Shown here in pieces: positions 49,389 through 59,088 of a stretch of DNA of 64,000 nucleotides. The DNA is from Vreelandella olivaria (GTDB lineage: Bacteria; Pseudomonadota; Gammaproteobacteria; Pseudomonadales; Halomonadaceae). Location of the stretch: contig AP019416.1 of NCBI GenBank assembly GCA_004295565.1, positions 4,464,001-4,528,000 on the forward strand, written 5' to 3'. The position numbers were made by a program, and so were the translations under genes. Numbering within the stretch: the stretch's first letter is position 1; each line of letters starts with the position of its first letter. The notes beneath the pieces are model-generated. The model saw only the letters and a list, made by a program, of their open reading frames with translations, searched no databases and was not told the DNA's origin.

Positions 49389-50700
49389 ATGAATCAGCCC
49401 GCAACGCGTATCGACACTGCAACTCTCGACCCTATGGAAACCGCCAGCGTCGACGAACTCCGCGCCACTCAACTCAAGCGCCTGCAGTGGAGCCTTAAGC
49501 ACGCTTACGACAATGTGCCCTTCTACCGCCACTCCTTCGACAAGGCTGGAGTGCATCCCAACGATATCCAGACGCTGGCGGATCTCGCCAAACTGCCTTT
49601 TACCACCAAGGCTGATTTGCGCGACAACTACCCGTTCGGCATGCTGGCCACGCCGATGAGCGAGATCGTTCGCATCCATGCCTCCAGCGGCACCACCGGG
49701 CAGCCTACGGTGGTGGGCTACACCCAGAGCGATATTGATGTGTGGTCTGATGTGATGGCGCGCTCGATCCGTGCCGCTGGCGGCAGCCGTAACGACAAGG
49801 TGCATGTGGCCTACGGTTACGGCCTGTTCACCGGTGGGCTGGGTGCCCATTACGGTGCCGAGCGCCTGGGTTGCGCAGTAATCCCCATGTCGGGCGGCCA
49901 GACCGAGAAACAGGTACAGTTGATCCGTGATTTCGAGCCGGACATCATCATGGTCACTCCCTCCTATATGCTCAACATCGCGGACGAGATGGAGCGCCAG
50001 GGCATCGATCCCCACACTGCCGCTGCGTACCGGCATTTTTGGTGCCGAACCCTGGACCGACAGCATGCGTACTGCTCTTGAGAAGCGCCTGGGCATCGAC
50101 GCATTGGATATCTATGGCCTATCGGAAGTGATGGGCCCCGGCGTTGGCATGGAGTGCCTGGAAACCAAGGATGGCCCGACCATCTGGGAAGATCATTTCT
50201 ACCCCGAGATCATCGACCCGGTCAGCGGTGACGCCCTTCCAGACGGCGAATACGGTGAGCTGGTGTTCACCACCTTGACCAAAGAAGGCCTGCCGGTGAT
50301 TCGCTACCGCACCCGCGACCTGACCCGCCTGCTGCCGGGCACCGCGCGCCCCATGCGGCGCATCGACAAGATCACTGGCCGCAGCGACGACATGCTGATC
50401 ATTCGCGGGGTGAATGTGTTCCCCACCCAGATCGAAGAACAACTGCTCAAGATCGCGGCGCTTTCTCCCCACTACGAGATCGAAGTCAGCCGCCAAGGTA
50501 ATATGGACATGGTGCTTGTTCGTGTCGAGGCGAATCATCATGACATCGCCCGCGACCCCGTAGCTTGTGAAGAAGCCGCCAAACAGCTCCAGCATGCCAT
50601 TAAGACGCACATTGGCATCAGCACCCAGGTCGAGGTATGCCCGGTAGAAAGCGTTATGCGGTCGATGGGTAAGGCCAGACGCGTCAAGGATCTGCGCTAA
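49389..50700 (+). CDS. paaK: Phenylacetate-CoA ligase PaaK (one frameshift)
   Basis: ATP-dependent ligase making phenylacetyl-CoA, the first step and inducer source. Seen are the AMP-binding loop HASSGTTGQPTVVGYTQSDI, GYGLFTGGLGAHYGAERLG, IFGAEPWTDSMR and DIYGLSEVMGPGVGMECLE, then the C-terminal GRSDDMLIIRGVNVFPTQIEE. The frame shifts near 50013-50018; restoring an AC unit gives IDPHTLPLRTGIFGAEP and a length of 437 residues, as in Escherichia coli. ATG 49389 has a GATCGGAGCCCC site. A terminator 53 nt downstream ends this unit before paaA. Confidence 0.94.
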
Positions 50701-50752
50701 TTCAACCCCCTGACGCCTAGCCACCGTTTACCGTTACCCCTCCTGTCAGGCC

Positions 50753-50787
50753 AAGCCCTTTAAAGAGCTTCTTTAAGGGGGCTTTCT
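50753..50787 (+). terminator. Terminator after paaK
   Basis: The arms AAGCCCTTTAAAG (50753-50765) and CTTTAAGGGGGCTT (50771-50784), with a one-base bulge, pair strongly and lead into TTCTT. It separates the paaG-I-K transcript from the paaABCDEZ transcript. Confidence 0.85.
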
Positions 50788-50905
50788 TGCACCCAAATAG
50801 TCATCTCTAGTTAGAAAACTCGACACATTAAGAATCACTTATACTGGGATAATTTTCCCTTATAAATCAATAATATTAGATTTATAGATTATCACAAAGT
50901 CTTAA

Positions 50906-50954
50906 AGTGACACATAAAAATACTTATTGATAAAATATTTTGTGTCACTATACT
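50906..50954 (+). promoter_or_regulatory. paaA promoter overlapped by a long inverted repeat
   Basis: TTGATA (50927-50932), a 16-bp spacer and TATACT (50949-50954) form a good sigma-70 promoter about 45 bases before the paaA ATG. A perfect 9-bp inverted repeat AGTGACACA / TGTGTCACT (50906-50914 and 50941-50949) brackets the -35 box, and its right arm fills the spacer up to the -10. PaaX is the likely binding repressor (inference); the sequence differs from the E. coli PaaX box. Confidence 0.65.
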
Positions 50955-51005
50955 TTAGGCAAGATAAGCCACTCTCCCTGATATGCCGACGCCGCGGAGG
51001 TCTCT

Positions 51006-51992
51006 ATGTACGCGCAGCTCGTTGAAACCGGTTCTAACAAGCTCAAAACGCTTGATGAGATGAGCCCTGAGGAACGCCAGTTCCAGGAGCGCATCAATGA
51101 TGAAATTAAAATAGAACCCAAGAATTGGATGCCGGACGCCTACCGCAAGACCTTGATTCGCCAGATCTCGCAACACGCGCATTCCGAGATCGTCGGTATG
51201 CTGCCGGAAGGCAACTGGCTGACACGTGCGCCGACTCTCAAGCGCAAGCTGCAGCTAATGGCCAAAATTCAGGATGAGGCAGGTCACGGCCTGTACCTCT
51301 ATAGCGCCATGGAAACCCTGGGTGCCGACCGCGACGAAGAGATCGACAAACTCCACGATGGCCGCGCCAAGTACTCCAGCATCTTCAATTACCCGACGCT
51401 CAACTGGGCGGATATGGGCACCATCGGTTGGCTGGTCGATGGCGCAGCCATCGTCAACCAGGTGCCGCTACAGCGCACCTCTTACGGCCCCTATGCCCGC
51501 GCCATGATTCGTGTGTGTAAGGAAGAGAGCTTCCACCAGCGCCAGGGGTATCAGATTCTGCTGACCATGATGCAAGAGGGCACCGACGACCAGAAAGCTA
51601 TGGTGCAGGACTCCATTAACCGCTTTTGGTGGCCCTCGCTAATGATGTTCGGGCCATCCGACGAAAATTCTCCCAACAGCGCTCAGTCGATGGCCTGGAA
51701 GATCAAGCGCCACAGCAACGATGAGCTGCGCCAGCGCTTCCTCGACCAAACCGTACCGCAGCTAGAGCTGCTGGGCTGCACCGCCCCTGACCCGGATCTC
51801 AAATACAACCAAGAGACCGGCCACTATGAGTTCGGAGAAATCGATTGGCAGGAATTTTTCGACGTAGTGAAGGGCAACGGCCCCTGCAACCGCGAGCGTG
51901 TCGAAGCACGCCGCAACGCTATCGATAACGGCGCCTGGGTACGTGAAGCCGCCGTGGCCCACGCCGCCAAGCGCCAACACCGAGCAGCCTAA
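51006..51992 (+). CDS. paaA: Phenylacetyl-CoA epoxidase catalytic subunit PaaA
   Basis: Di-iron oxygenase subunit forming the ring 1,2-epoxide of phenylacetyl-CoA. The 328-residue frame is intact. Di-iron ligands are seen in [20 protein letters not shown] and [19 protein letters not shown], and [18 protein letters not shown] is the conserved substrate-side loop. GGAGG lies six bases before the ATG. It leads paaABCDEZ, driven by the promoter at 50927-50954. Confidence 0.95.
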   Translation: MYAQLVETGSNKLKTLDEMSPEERQFQERINDEIKIEPKNWMPDAYRKTLIRQISQHAHSEIVGMLPEGNWLTRAPTLKRKLQLMAKIQDEAGHGLYLYSAMETLGADRDEEIDKLHDGRAKYSSIFNYPTLNWADMGTIGWLVDGAAIVNQVPLQRTSYGPYARAMIRVCKEESFHQRQGYQILLTMMQEGTDDQKAMVQDSINRFWWPSLMMFGPSDENSPNSAQSMAWKIKRHSNDELRQRFLDQTVPQLELLGCTAPDPDLKYNQETGHYEFGEIDWQEFFDVVKGNGPCNRERVEARRNAIDNGAWVREAAVAHAAKRQHRAA

Positions 51993-52023
51993 ACTGGCTA
52001 CACCTGATTTTTAAAACAATAGA

Positions 52024-52048
52024 GAGCCCCGCGGCACGGGGCTCCTTT
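52024..52048 (+). terminator. Hairpin between paaA and paaB
   Basis: An 8-bp perfect stem GAGCCCCG / CGGGGCTC (52024-52031 and 52037-52044) with a 5-base loop is followed by CTTT. It looks like a weak terminator or a 3'-end stabiliser inside the operon, which could favour paaA over downstream genes. Confidence 0.6.
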
Positions 52049-52067
52049 GACCACTGAGGCTTTTCTC

Positions 52068-52349
52068 ATGGCTGACTGGCCCCTATTCGAAGTTTTTATA
52101 CGCAGCAAGCACGGCCTTAATCACAAGCACGTCGGCAGTGTGCATGCCGCCGACCGACGCATGGCAATCGAAAATGCCCGTGAGCTGTACACCCGCCGTA
52201 ATGAAGGCGTGAGCATTTGGGTGGTTCCGGCCAGCGAAATCACCGCCTCGTCTCCTGATGAGAAAGAGCCGCTGTTCGACCCGTCTAACGATAAGGTCTA
52301 TCGCCACGCATCCTTTTACAAACTGCCGAAAGAAGTCGGTCACATGTAG
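52068..52349 (+). CDS. paaB: Phenylacetyl-CoA epoxidase subunit PaaB
   Basis: Small structural subunit of the epoxidase, 93 residues from ATG 52068. The stretch WPLFEVFIRSKHGLNHKHVGSVHAADRRMAIENARELYTRRNEG is diagnostic, followed by SIWVVPASEI and the terminal YRHASFYKLPKEVGHM. The in-frame ATG at 52047 would add seven residues and overlap the hairpin, and is less likely. GAGG precedes the chosen start. It links PaaA-PaaC heterodimers in the characterised complex. Confidence 0.94.
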   Translation: MADWPLFEVFIRSKHGLNHKHVGSVHAADRRMAIENARELYTRRNEGVSIWVVPASEITASSPDEKEPLFDPSNDKVYRHASFYKLPKEVGHM

Positions 52350-52360
52350 GGGAGGCAGTG

Positions 52361-53185
52361 ATGCAAAACATGAACCAGAAAAACATAGCTCAAAAAACAC
52401 AAACCCCGTTGATCGAATACCTGCTGCGCCTTGGCGACAACGCCTTGGTACTCGGCCAGCGCCATGCACAACTGTGCGGCAAGGCACCAGCATTGGAAGA
52501 GGAACTGGCCTTAATGAACGTGGGTCTCGACCTCTTTGGTCAGGCCCGCAACTGGCTGGGCTATGTTTCTGAACTGAAGGCTGCTGAACTGATGGCTTCT
52601 GAACTAGTGGCTGACAAGATCGATGCCGACCATCTGGCCTTTCGCCGCGACGTTCAGGACTTCCGTAATCTGTTGCTCGTCGAGCAGCCCAATGGCGACT
52701 TCGCTGACATCATGGGACGCCAGTTTCTGTTCGATGCATGGCACGTACACCTGCTTGACGGGCTGTCTTACTCCAGCGACCCGCGCATTGCTGAAGTGGC
52801 CGCCAAGTCGCTTAAGGAAGCAACGTACCACCTACGCCGCTCCTCTGAATGGGTGATTCGCCTGGGCGATGGCACCGCAGAGAGCCATACCCGCATGCAG
52901 CGCGCGCTCAACAACCTATGGCAGTTCACCGGCGAGCTATTGCAGATCGATGAGATTGATCAGGCCATGCTGGAAGCCGGTATTGCGCCAGACCCAGAGA
53001 CGCTGGCCACCCGCTGGAAAGCAACCGTAGAAGAGGTGCTTGAGGAAGCCACGCTGGAACGCCCCTCCTATGACGCCTGGATGTATACCGGCGGTAAAGT
53101 CGGTCATCACACCGAGCACCTGGGCTTTCTATTAGCGGAAATGCAATACCTGCCAAGGGCATATCCCGATGCAACCGTCTGGTAA
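52361..53185 (+). CDS. paaC: Phenylacetyl-CoA epoxidase subunit PaaC
   Basis: Structural partner of PaaA, ferritin-like fold without a functional di-iron site; about 274 residues, intact. Typical parts: LLRLGDNALVLGQRHAQLCGKAP, EEELALMNVGLDLFGQARNWLGY, FRNLLLVEQPNGDFADIMGRQFLFD, and EATYHLRRSSEWVIRLGDGTAES. The start is ATG 52361 behind GGAGGCAGTG (a GTG at 52358 is possible). It overlaps paaD by 17 bases, so the genes are coupled. Confidence 0.94.
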   Translation: MQNMNQKNIAQKTQTPLIEYLLRLGDNALVLGQRHAQLCGKAPALEEELALMNVGLDLFGQARNWLGYVSELKAAELMASELVADKIDADHLAFRRDVQDFRNLLLVEQPNGDFADIMGRQFLFDAWHVHLLDGLSYSSDPRIAEVAAKSLKEATYHLRRSSEWVIRLGDGTAESHTRMQRALNNLWQFTGELLQIDEIDQAMLEAGIAPDPETLATRWKATVEEVLEEATLERPSYDAWMYTGGKVGHHTEHLGFLLAEMQYLPRAYPDATVW

Positions 53186-53783
53186 CCATCCGTCTGCGCC
53201 TATCAATAACAGACCTAGCGATGACAGGCTTACCGATGACTGGCCTTCCAGCGACTTGATCGGCAGCGACCGCAGTGGGCTGCCGCCCGCCGGTGACGAA
53301 GGCGATGTCAACGCCGTGCTGGCGGTTTTACAGGAAGTGCCAGACCCGGAAGTGCCGGTGGTTAGCGTGGTGGAGCTGGGCATTGTGCGTGATATCGGCT
53401 GGCTGGATGGCAGGTTAGCGGTCAGCGTGACCCCAACCTACTCCGGCTGCCCGGCCACGGAAGTTATCGAACAGCATATCCATGAAGCGCTGGTGGCCGC
53501 TGGCTATTCAGACCCGCTGATTCAGCGCCGCCTATCACCCGCCTGGACTACCGATTGGCTTTCAGAGGCCGGGCGCGAAAAATTGCGCGCCTACGGCATC
53601 GCGCCACCGGTGGAAAGTGCTAGTAAGCGCAGCCTGACGGGCCAACCTGATCCGGTAGTGCCCTGCCCTTTATGTGGCAGCAACGCCACCGAACGCGTTA
53701 GCGAATTCGGCTCTACGGCTTGCAAAGCGCTCTACCGCTGCCGTGATTGTCTGGAGCCGTTCGATTATTTCAAGTGTCTGTAA
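53169..53783 (+). CDS. paaD: Phenylacetate epoxidase maturation protein PaaD
   Basis: MIP18/SufT-like protein linked to Fe-S or di-iron maturation of the epoxidase system. The conserved core is VPDPEVPVVSVVELGIVRDI and VTPTYSGCPATEVIEQHIHEAL; a C-terminal zinc-ribbon-like part has CPLCGSNATERVSEFGSTACKALYRCRDCLEPFDYFKC. The 204-residue frame starts with about 45 extra residues rich in Asp, Ser and Pro before the core. An internal ATG start is not obvious, so the extension may be real. Intact; follows paaC with overlap. Confidence 0.92.
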   Translation: MQPSGNHPSAPINNRPSDDRLTDDWPSSDLIGSDRSGLPPAGDEGDVNAVLAVLQEVPDPEVPVVSVVELGIVRDIGWLDGRLAVSVTPTYSGCPATEVIEQHIHEALVAAGYSDPLIQRRLSPAWTTDWLSEAGREKLRAYGIAPPVESASKRSLTGQPDPVVPCPLCGSNATERVSEFGSTACKALYRCRDCLEPFDYFKCL

Positions 53784-53802
53784 AACGACGAGACCATTTC
53801 CC

Positions 53803-54885
53803 ATGAGCCGATTTCACGCCTTGACCGTCAAGGATGTGCGCAAGGAAACCCATGATGCCGTTTCCATTGCCTTCGACGTTCCCGATGACCTGCTGGACGC
53901 CTTTCGCTTTACCCAAGGGCAGTACCTGACGCTACGCCGCGATATCGAAGGTGAAGATATTCGCCGCTCCTACTCGATTTGCACCGGTGTCCACGAACAT
54001 GAGCTGAGAGTCGCCGTCAAGCTAGTGCCGGGCGGCAGCTTTTCGACTTTTGCCAATCAGCAATTGCAGCCCGGTGATTGCCTGGAAGTAATGCCGCCCC
54101 AGGGCAAGTTCTTCGTACCGCTCGACCCCAGCCGTGAAGGCCACTATTTGGCGGTGACCGCTGGCAGTGGCGTCACCCCCATTATGTCGATTGTTTCCAC
54201 CACCCTGGAAAGCGAGCCAAAGAGCCGCTTTACCGTCATCTATGGCAATCGTTCCACCACGGGTACGCTGTTTCGCGAACGCCTTCAGGATCTTAAGGAT
54301 CGCTACCTGGAACGCCTCAACATCATTTATGTGTTCAGCCGCGAACAGCAGGAAATCGATCTTTACAACGGCCGGATCGACGCCGATAAATGCAACGCCC
54401 TGTTTGACCGCTGGGTAGACGTACCCAAGCTCGACGCCGCGTTTGTCTGTGGCCTGCACGAAATGACCGAGATCGTGCGCGATGTGCTAACCCAACATGG
54501 AATGCCGAAAGAAAAAGTGCACTTCGAGCTGTTCACTACTGGACTATCGACGTCAGGCGCCAAGCGCCGCCAGGCGACGAAAGCGGCTCAGGTGAAAGCA
54601 GAAACCTCGCACATCAAAGTGATCATCGACGGCCGCACCATTGAGTACGAGCTGCCCCGTAATACCCAGAGCATTCTGGATGCAGGTAACGAGCACGGCG
54701 CGGATATCCCTTTCTCATGCAAGGCTGGGGTGTGCTCCACCTGCAAATCAAAGGTCATCGAAGGCGAGGTGGAAATGGACGCCAATTACGCCCTGGAAGA
54801 TTACGAAATAGATGCCGGTTACGTGCTGTCCTGTCAGTGCTATCCGCTCAGCGACAGGGTGGTGCTTGACTATGACGAGGTATAA
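53803..54885 (+). CDS. paaE: Phenylacetyl-CoA epoxidase reductase subunit PaaE
   Basis: NADPH-dependent reductase delivering electrons to PaaABC, 360 residues, intact. Order: FAD-binding FRYTQGQ-like FTQGQYLTLRRDI and RRSYSICTG, NADP-binding AVTAGSGVTPIMSIV and FVCGLHEMTE, then a C-terminal 2Fe-2S ferredoxin (CKAGVCSTCKSKVIEG and a last Cys in LSCQCYP). ATG 53803 is chosen as the family start; the longer frame upstream is the overlap with paaD. It is 19 nt after paaD. Confidence 0.94.
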   Translation: MSRFHALTVKDVRKETHDAVSIAFDVPDDLLDAFRFTQGQYLTLRRDIEGEDIRRSYSICTGVHEHELRVAVKLVPGGSFSTFANQQLQPGDCLEVMPPQGKFFVPLDPSREGHYLAVTAGSGVTPIMSIVSTTLESEPKSRFTVIYGNRSTTGTLFRERLQDLKDRYLERLNIIYVFSREQQEIDLYNGRIDADKCNALFDRWVDVPKLDAAFVCGLHEMTEIVRDVLTQHGMPKEKVHFELFTTGLSTSGAKRRQATKAAQVKAETSHIKVIIDGRTIEYELPRNTQSILDAGNEHGADIPFSCKAGVCSTCKSKVIEGEVEMDANYALEDYEIDAGYVLSCQCYPLSDRVVLDYDEV

Positions 54886-54958
54886 CCGGCAGCAGCGCCG
54901 ACTTTATTTACCCTGATACCAACAACTGATACCAAAAAGAGGGGCGGGAGAACACACA

Positions 54959-56999
54959 ATGCCAGTTTTACAGAGTTACATCGCAGGCCAGTGGTTCGGA
55001 AAGACCGAGTCCAAAGCACTGATTAGCGCCATTAACGGCACAACCGTTGCGCATACCCACCAAGAAGAGATCAACTTTCGTGAAGCGGTGGCGTATGCCC
55101 GCAACACCGGTGAGAAATATGCTGGCACTGGATTTCCAGCAGCGGGCCGCCACTCTTAAAGCGCTAGCCGCCTATATCCAAGAGCGTAAGCGTGAGCTGT
55201 ATGCCATCTCTCACCACACTGGCTGCACCAAGGCCGACTCCTGGATCGACATCGACGGCGGTTTTGGCACCCTGTTTACCTACGCCTCCACGGGCCGCAA
55301 GGAACTGCCCTCCGGTAATGTGGCCCATGAAGGCCCGGTGACCCAATTAGGTAAGGATAACCACTTCAACGGCACCCATATTCTGGTGCCCCGCCGCGGC
55401 GTCTCTGTGCATATCAATGCGTTTAACTTCCCCATCTGGGGCATGCTGGAGAAGTTCGCGCCGGCCTTCCTGGCAGGCATGCCGTGTATCTTCAAACCGG
55501 CAACCGCCACTAGCTACTTGACCGAAGCTGCCGTGCGTGTCATCAACGACTCTGGCCTGCTGCCGGAAGGGGCGCTGCAACTGATTATCGGCGGAACCGG
55601 TGATTTACTGGATCACCTGGAAGAGCAGGACTTTGTCACCTTTACCGGCTCGGCAAGCACCGCCCTGAAGCTGAAAAGCCACCCTAACATCATGGCCAAG
55701 AGCATCCCCTTCAACGCCGAGGCGGACTCGCTCAACAGCGCCATCATGGCCCCGGATATTAGCCCGGAAGACGAAGAGTTCGAGATCTTTGCCAAAGAAG
55801 TGGTCAAGGAGATGACCGCCAAGGCAGGTCAAAAATGTACCGCCATCCGCCGAATTTTAGTGCCCGCCGAGCATCTGGATGCATTGGCGGACATGATCAA
55901 AGAACGCCTTTCCGGCATTGTCGTCGGCGACCCTTATGAAGAAGGCGTGCGCATGGGCGCGCTCTCTTCCCGTGACCAATTGAGAGACGTTAATCATGCC
56001 ATTGAACAACTGCTAGAAACCAGTGAGTGCGTCTTCGGCAGAGAGGGCAGCTTCAAGCCTGTCGGCCAGGGGAGTCGAACACGGTGCGTTTATCGCTCCC
56101 CACTTGCTGATCAACCGTAACCCGCTGAACGATGGCGGCGCTCACGACATTGAAGCCTTCGGCCCCGTCGCCACCCTAATGCCCTACCGCGGCATCGACG
56201 AAGCCCTGGCTATCGCCGCCAAAGGCAAGGGTAGCCTGGTCACCACACTGACCACCAAAGACCCGGCCATTGCGGCTGAAATGATCCCCGTCCTGGCCGC
56301 CCAGCACGGCCGCCTGCAGATCCTGGATGCTCAGGCAGCAAAGGAATCCACTGGCCACGGCTCGCCGCTACCGATGCTCAAGCATGGCGGGCCCGGCCGC
56401 GCAGGCGGTGGCGAGGAACTCGGCGGCATTCGTGCGGTTCACCACTATCTACAGCGCACCGCCATCCAGGGCTCTCCGAGCATGCTCGCGGCAGTCACAA
56501 AGGAGTATGTGCGTGGCGCCAAGGTGATCGAGACTGACGTCCACCCGTTCCGCCGCCATTTCGACGACCTGCAGGTCGGCGAGTCACTGTTAACCCACCG
56601 CCGCACCGTCACTGAAGCCGACATCGTCAACTTCGGCTGCCTCTCCGGCGACCACTTCTATATGCACTTCGACGACATTGCCGCCAAAAGACCCAGTTCG
56701 GCCAGCGCATTGCCCACGGCTACTTTGTGCTGTCTGCCGCTGCGGGTCTCTTCGTTTACCCAGGCGAAGGCCCCGTACTGGCTAACTACGGCCTGGATAC
56801 CCTGCGCTTTATTACACCGGTATTGGTCGGCGACACTATCCGCGCCCGCCTAACCTGCAAGCGCAAGATTGATCAGGGCCGAACTTCTCCCGATGGGCAC
56901 CCACAAGGGGTGGTGATGTGGGACGTAGCGGTGACCAATCAAAACGATGAACTGGTCGCCAGCTACGACATTCTAACGCTGGTGGCCAAGCGGCAGTAA
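54959..56999 (+). CDS. paaZ: Oxepin-CoA hydrolase / semialdehyde dehydrogenase PaaZ (three frameshifts)
   Basis: Bifunctional ring-opening enzyme. The N-terminal aldehyde dehydrogenase domain (residues about 1-520) shows [35 protein letters not shown] and the catalytic Cys region [16 protein letters not shown]-terminal MaoC hydratase domain follows ([63 protein letters not shown]). Frame shifts occur near 55115-55120, 56069-56074 and 56686-56689; with two, two and one bases restored, the length is 681 residues, as in E. coli. It ends the paaABCDEZ unit. Confidence 0.94.
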
Positions 57000-57037
57000 C
57001 GCCCCAGCCAACACATGTAGTGCGTGGTAAGCGAAGC

Positions 57038-57135
57038 GCACCCGCAGCGGCGGCCCGGCGCAAAAGCAGCGCGCAGCGGTGCCAGGGTGGCTGCGAAACT
57101 ACTTAGCCTTCGCGCTGGGCCGCTGTTGTGGGTGC
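57038..57135. repeat. Large imperfect palindrome between paaZ and the TRAP genes
   Basis: Two 24-base arms (57038-57061 and 57112-57135) pair with about four mismatches or wobbles: GCACCCGCAGCGGCGGCCCG... against ...GGGCCGCTGTTGTGGGTGC. The loop is about 50 bases. It is larger than a terminator and differs from the 30 kb/33 kb repeats, so it may be another intergenic repeat family. Confidence 0.6.
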
Positions 57136-57155
57136 CTCAAGGCGACAAAACAACA

Positions 57156-57197
57156 GGTGACAGGGTGCTTACCCTGTCACCCGCTTGCTTAGCAAGC
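57156..57197. terminator. Two hairpins between convergent paaZ and dctM
   Basis: A perfect 11-bp stem GGTGACAGGGT / ACCCTGTCACC with a 4-base loop (57156-57181) is followed by GCTTGCT / AGCAAGC (57183-57197). Both lie between the convergent paaZ and dctM stops. A clear T-tract is missing, but the position suits bidirectional termination. Confidence 0.6.
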
Positions 57198-57232
57198 ACG
57201 TTACTTAATAGAACCTTACTAATAGCGCCTTT

Positions 57233-58526
57233 TTAATACAGCAACTGCGGCAGGAAAAGCACGATTGCTGGGAATATAAGCACGAGCAGTGCGCGTAGGG
57301 TACCGGCGACCCAGAAAGGCGTAACGCCGCGGAAGATAGTGCCGGTTGATACGTCCGGTAATACAGCCCGCAATACGAACACATTCATCCCGACAGGTGG
57401 CGTTATCAAACTGATCTCGATGACGATAACCACCAGTATGCCGAACCACACCAAATCATAGCCAAGCCCCGCCACAACTGGGAAGAAGACCGGCACGGTC
57501 AGCAGCATCATCGACATGCTTTCGAATACACAGCCCAATAGTACGTAAATGGCCAAGATAACAAGAATAACCACGAAGGGGGCCACGTTCAGCCCGGTGA
57601 CCAACGCCAGTAGGTCATTGGGAAGTCCCGCGCGGTTAATGAAATTAGCAAAGATTAGCGCCGTCAACACCACTGCAAACAGCATCGCTGTTGTACGCAC
57701 AGTGTCCATAAGGACATTCATGAGTATCGTCGGCGTCAAAGCACGCTTGAGCAGCGCAATCACAAAGGCGCCCATTGCGCCAATACCCGCCGCTTCCGTT
57801 GGGGTGAATATACCCAAATAGATGCCGCCGATAACCAATACGAACAGCGCCAGGGTACTCCCCACATTTTTTAGCGCCGCAAGGCGCTCGTTCCAGGGTA
57901 CTTTTTCGGCCGCTGGCCCAGCGCTGGGATCACGCCACAGAACCCACTTGACCGCGCCGAGATACATCACAATGCCCAATATGCCGGGAATAAAGCCCGC
58001 TGCAAACAGTTCACGGATACTGGTCTCGGTAATGATGCCGTAGATCACCAGCATCACGCTGGGAGGAATCAGTATTCCAGGGTGCCGCCCGCGGCAATGG
58101 AGGCTGCCGCCAGGGAATCCTTGTAGCCATACTTACGCATCTGGGGCATGGCAACACGCCCCATAGTGGCGCAGGTCGCAAGGCTCGACCCACAAATAGC
58201 ACTAAACCCACCACAAGCCACAATGGTGGCCATCGCCTGACCGCCCTTACGGTGACCAAGAAAACCGTTAGAGGCACGGAATAGCGCATCTGACAGACCT
58301 GCATGGGAAACCAAATTGCCCATCAAGATAAACAGAGGTATCACCGATAGACCGTAGTCTCTAGCGGTGTCGACCACCCGCCGCGACGCCATGGCTTCAG
58401 CCGCGTTCCAGTTACCGGTCAGGTAGTAGAAGCCCAAAAGCCCACGATTCCCATGGCAAACGCCAGAGGCATGCGCAGGAATACCAATAACAACAGCGCT
58501 GCAAACCCATAAAGTGCTTCAGTCAT
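57233..58526 (-). CDS. TRAP transporter large permease, DctM type (two frameshifts)
   Basis: Twelve-segment large membrane subunit of a tripartite ATP-independent transporter. Repaired, it runs from MTEALYGFAALLLLVFLRMP through LSVIPLFILMGNLVSHAGLSD, ACGGFSAICGSSLATCATMG, GTLGILIPPSVMLVIYG and EISLITPPVGMNVFVLRAV. Bases are missing at 58436-58439 (one T) and 58077-58078 (one G). Corrected length is 431 residues. The start overlaps the DctQ stop by 8 bases. It is the last gene of the dctP-dctQ-dctM operon; the cargo is unknown, perhaps an aromatic or organic acid for the MBL/monooxygenase genes. Confidence 0.9.
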
Positions 58527-59061
58527 GCTTATCTCCCTGGCTGACTGGGCCACCACATTTAATCACGCCCACGCCTTCTAGCAGGTAACTCACCGCTCGA
58601 CCGAGGGTGAGTAGAGCAGAAAGAAACAGCATGATGGCAATCAGGTAGATAAGGTAACCATCGGGAATACGTAGAAACTCAGTGACATCGCCCCATTCGA
58701 AAGCACGCACGCCCAGCGCCCAAACCCTTGTCGCGATCACCCATAAAGCCACTGCGATAACCAGATTGACGATCATCTGGCGCAGCCATATCCAGCGCGC
58801 AGGAAATATGGCATCCAAAAGATCCACGCTAACGTGCTCTTCACGCCAGCAGGCTACTGGCAGTGACAGGAACACTACAGCGGCCAGCATCTGCTGGGTC
58901 AACTCGACGGTTCCAAGGATAGGTAGATTAAAGAAATAACGGCCTACTACGTCAGCAGTCGTCAGCAGCATCAAGGCAAAGAGGGTGGCACCCGCCACCC
59001 CCTCCAGCGCCAGCTGCATGACCCTACCGACATTTGACCAGCGAGTCGTCAGGATCTGCAT
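58519..59061 (-). CDS. TRAP transporter small permease, DctQ type
   Basis: Small four-segment membrane subunit, 180 residues, intact. Segments begin AGATLFALMLLTTADVVGRYFFN, the family pattern, and the loop VACWREEHVSVDLLDAIFP is typical. GGAGGG lies six bases before the ATG. It follows dctP by 27 bases if the repaired dctP stop is right and overlaps dctM by 8 bases. Confidence 0.9.
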   Translation of the reverse strand: MQILTTRWSNVGRVMQLALEGVAGATLFALMLLTTADVVGRYFFNLPILGTVELTQQMLAAVVFLSLPVACWREEHVSVDLLDAIFPARWIWLRQMIVNLVIAVALWVIATRVWALGVRAFEWGDVTEFLRIPDGYLIYLIAIMLFLSALLTLGRAVSYLLEGVGVIKCGGPVSQGDKHD

Positions 59062-59088
59062 AGTCGCCCTCCACTTGGCGAAGGGTAA

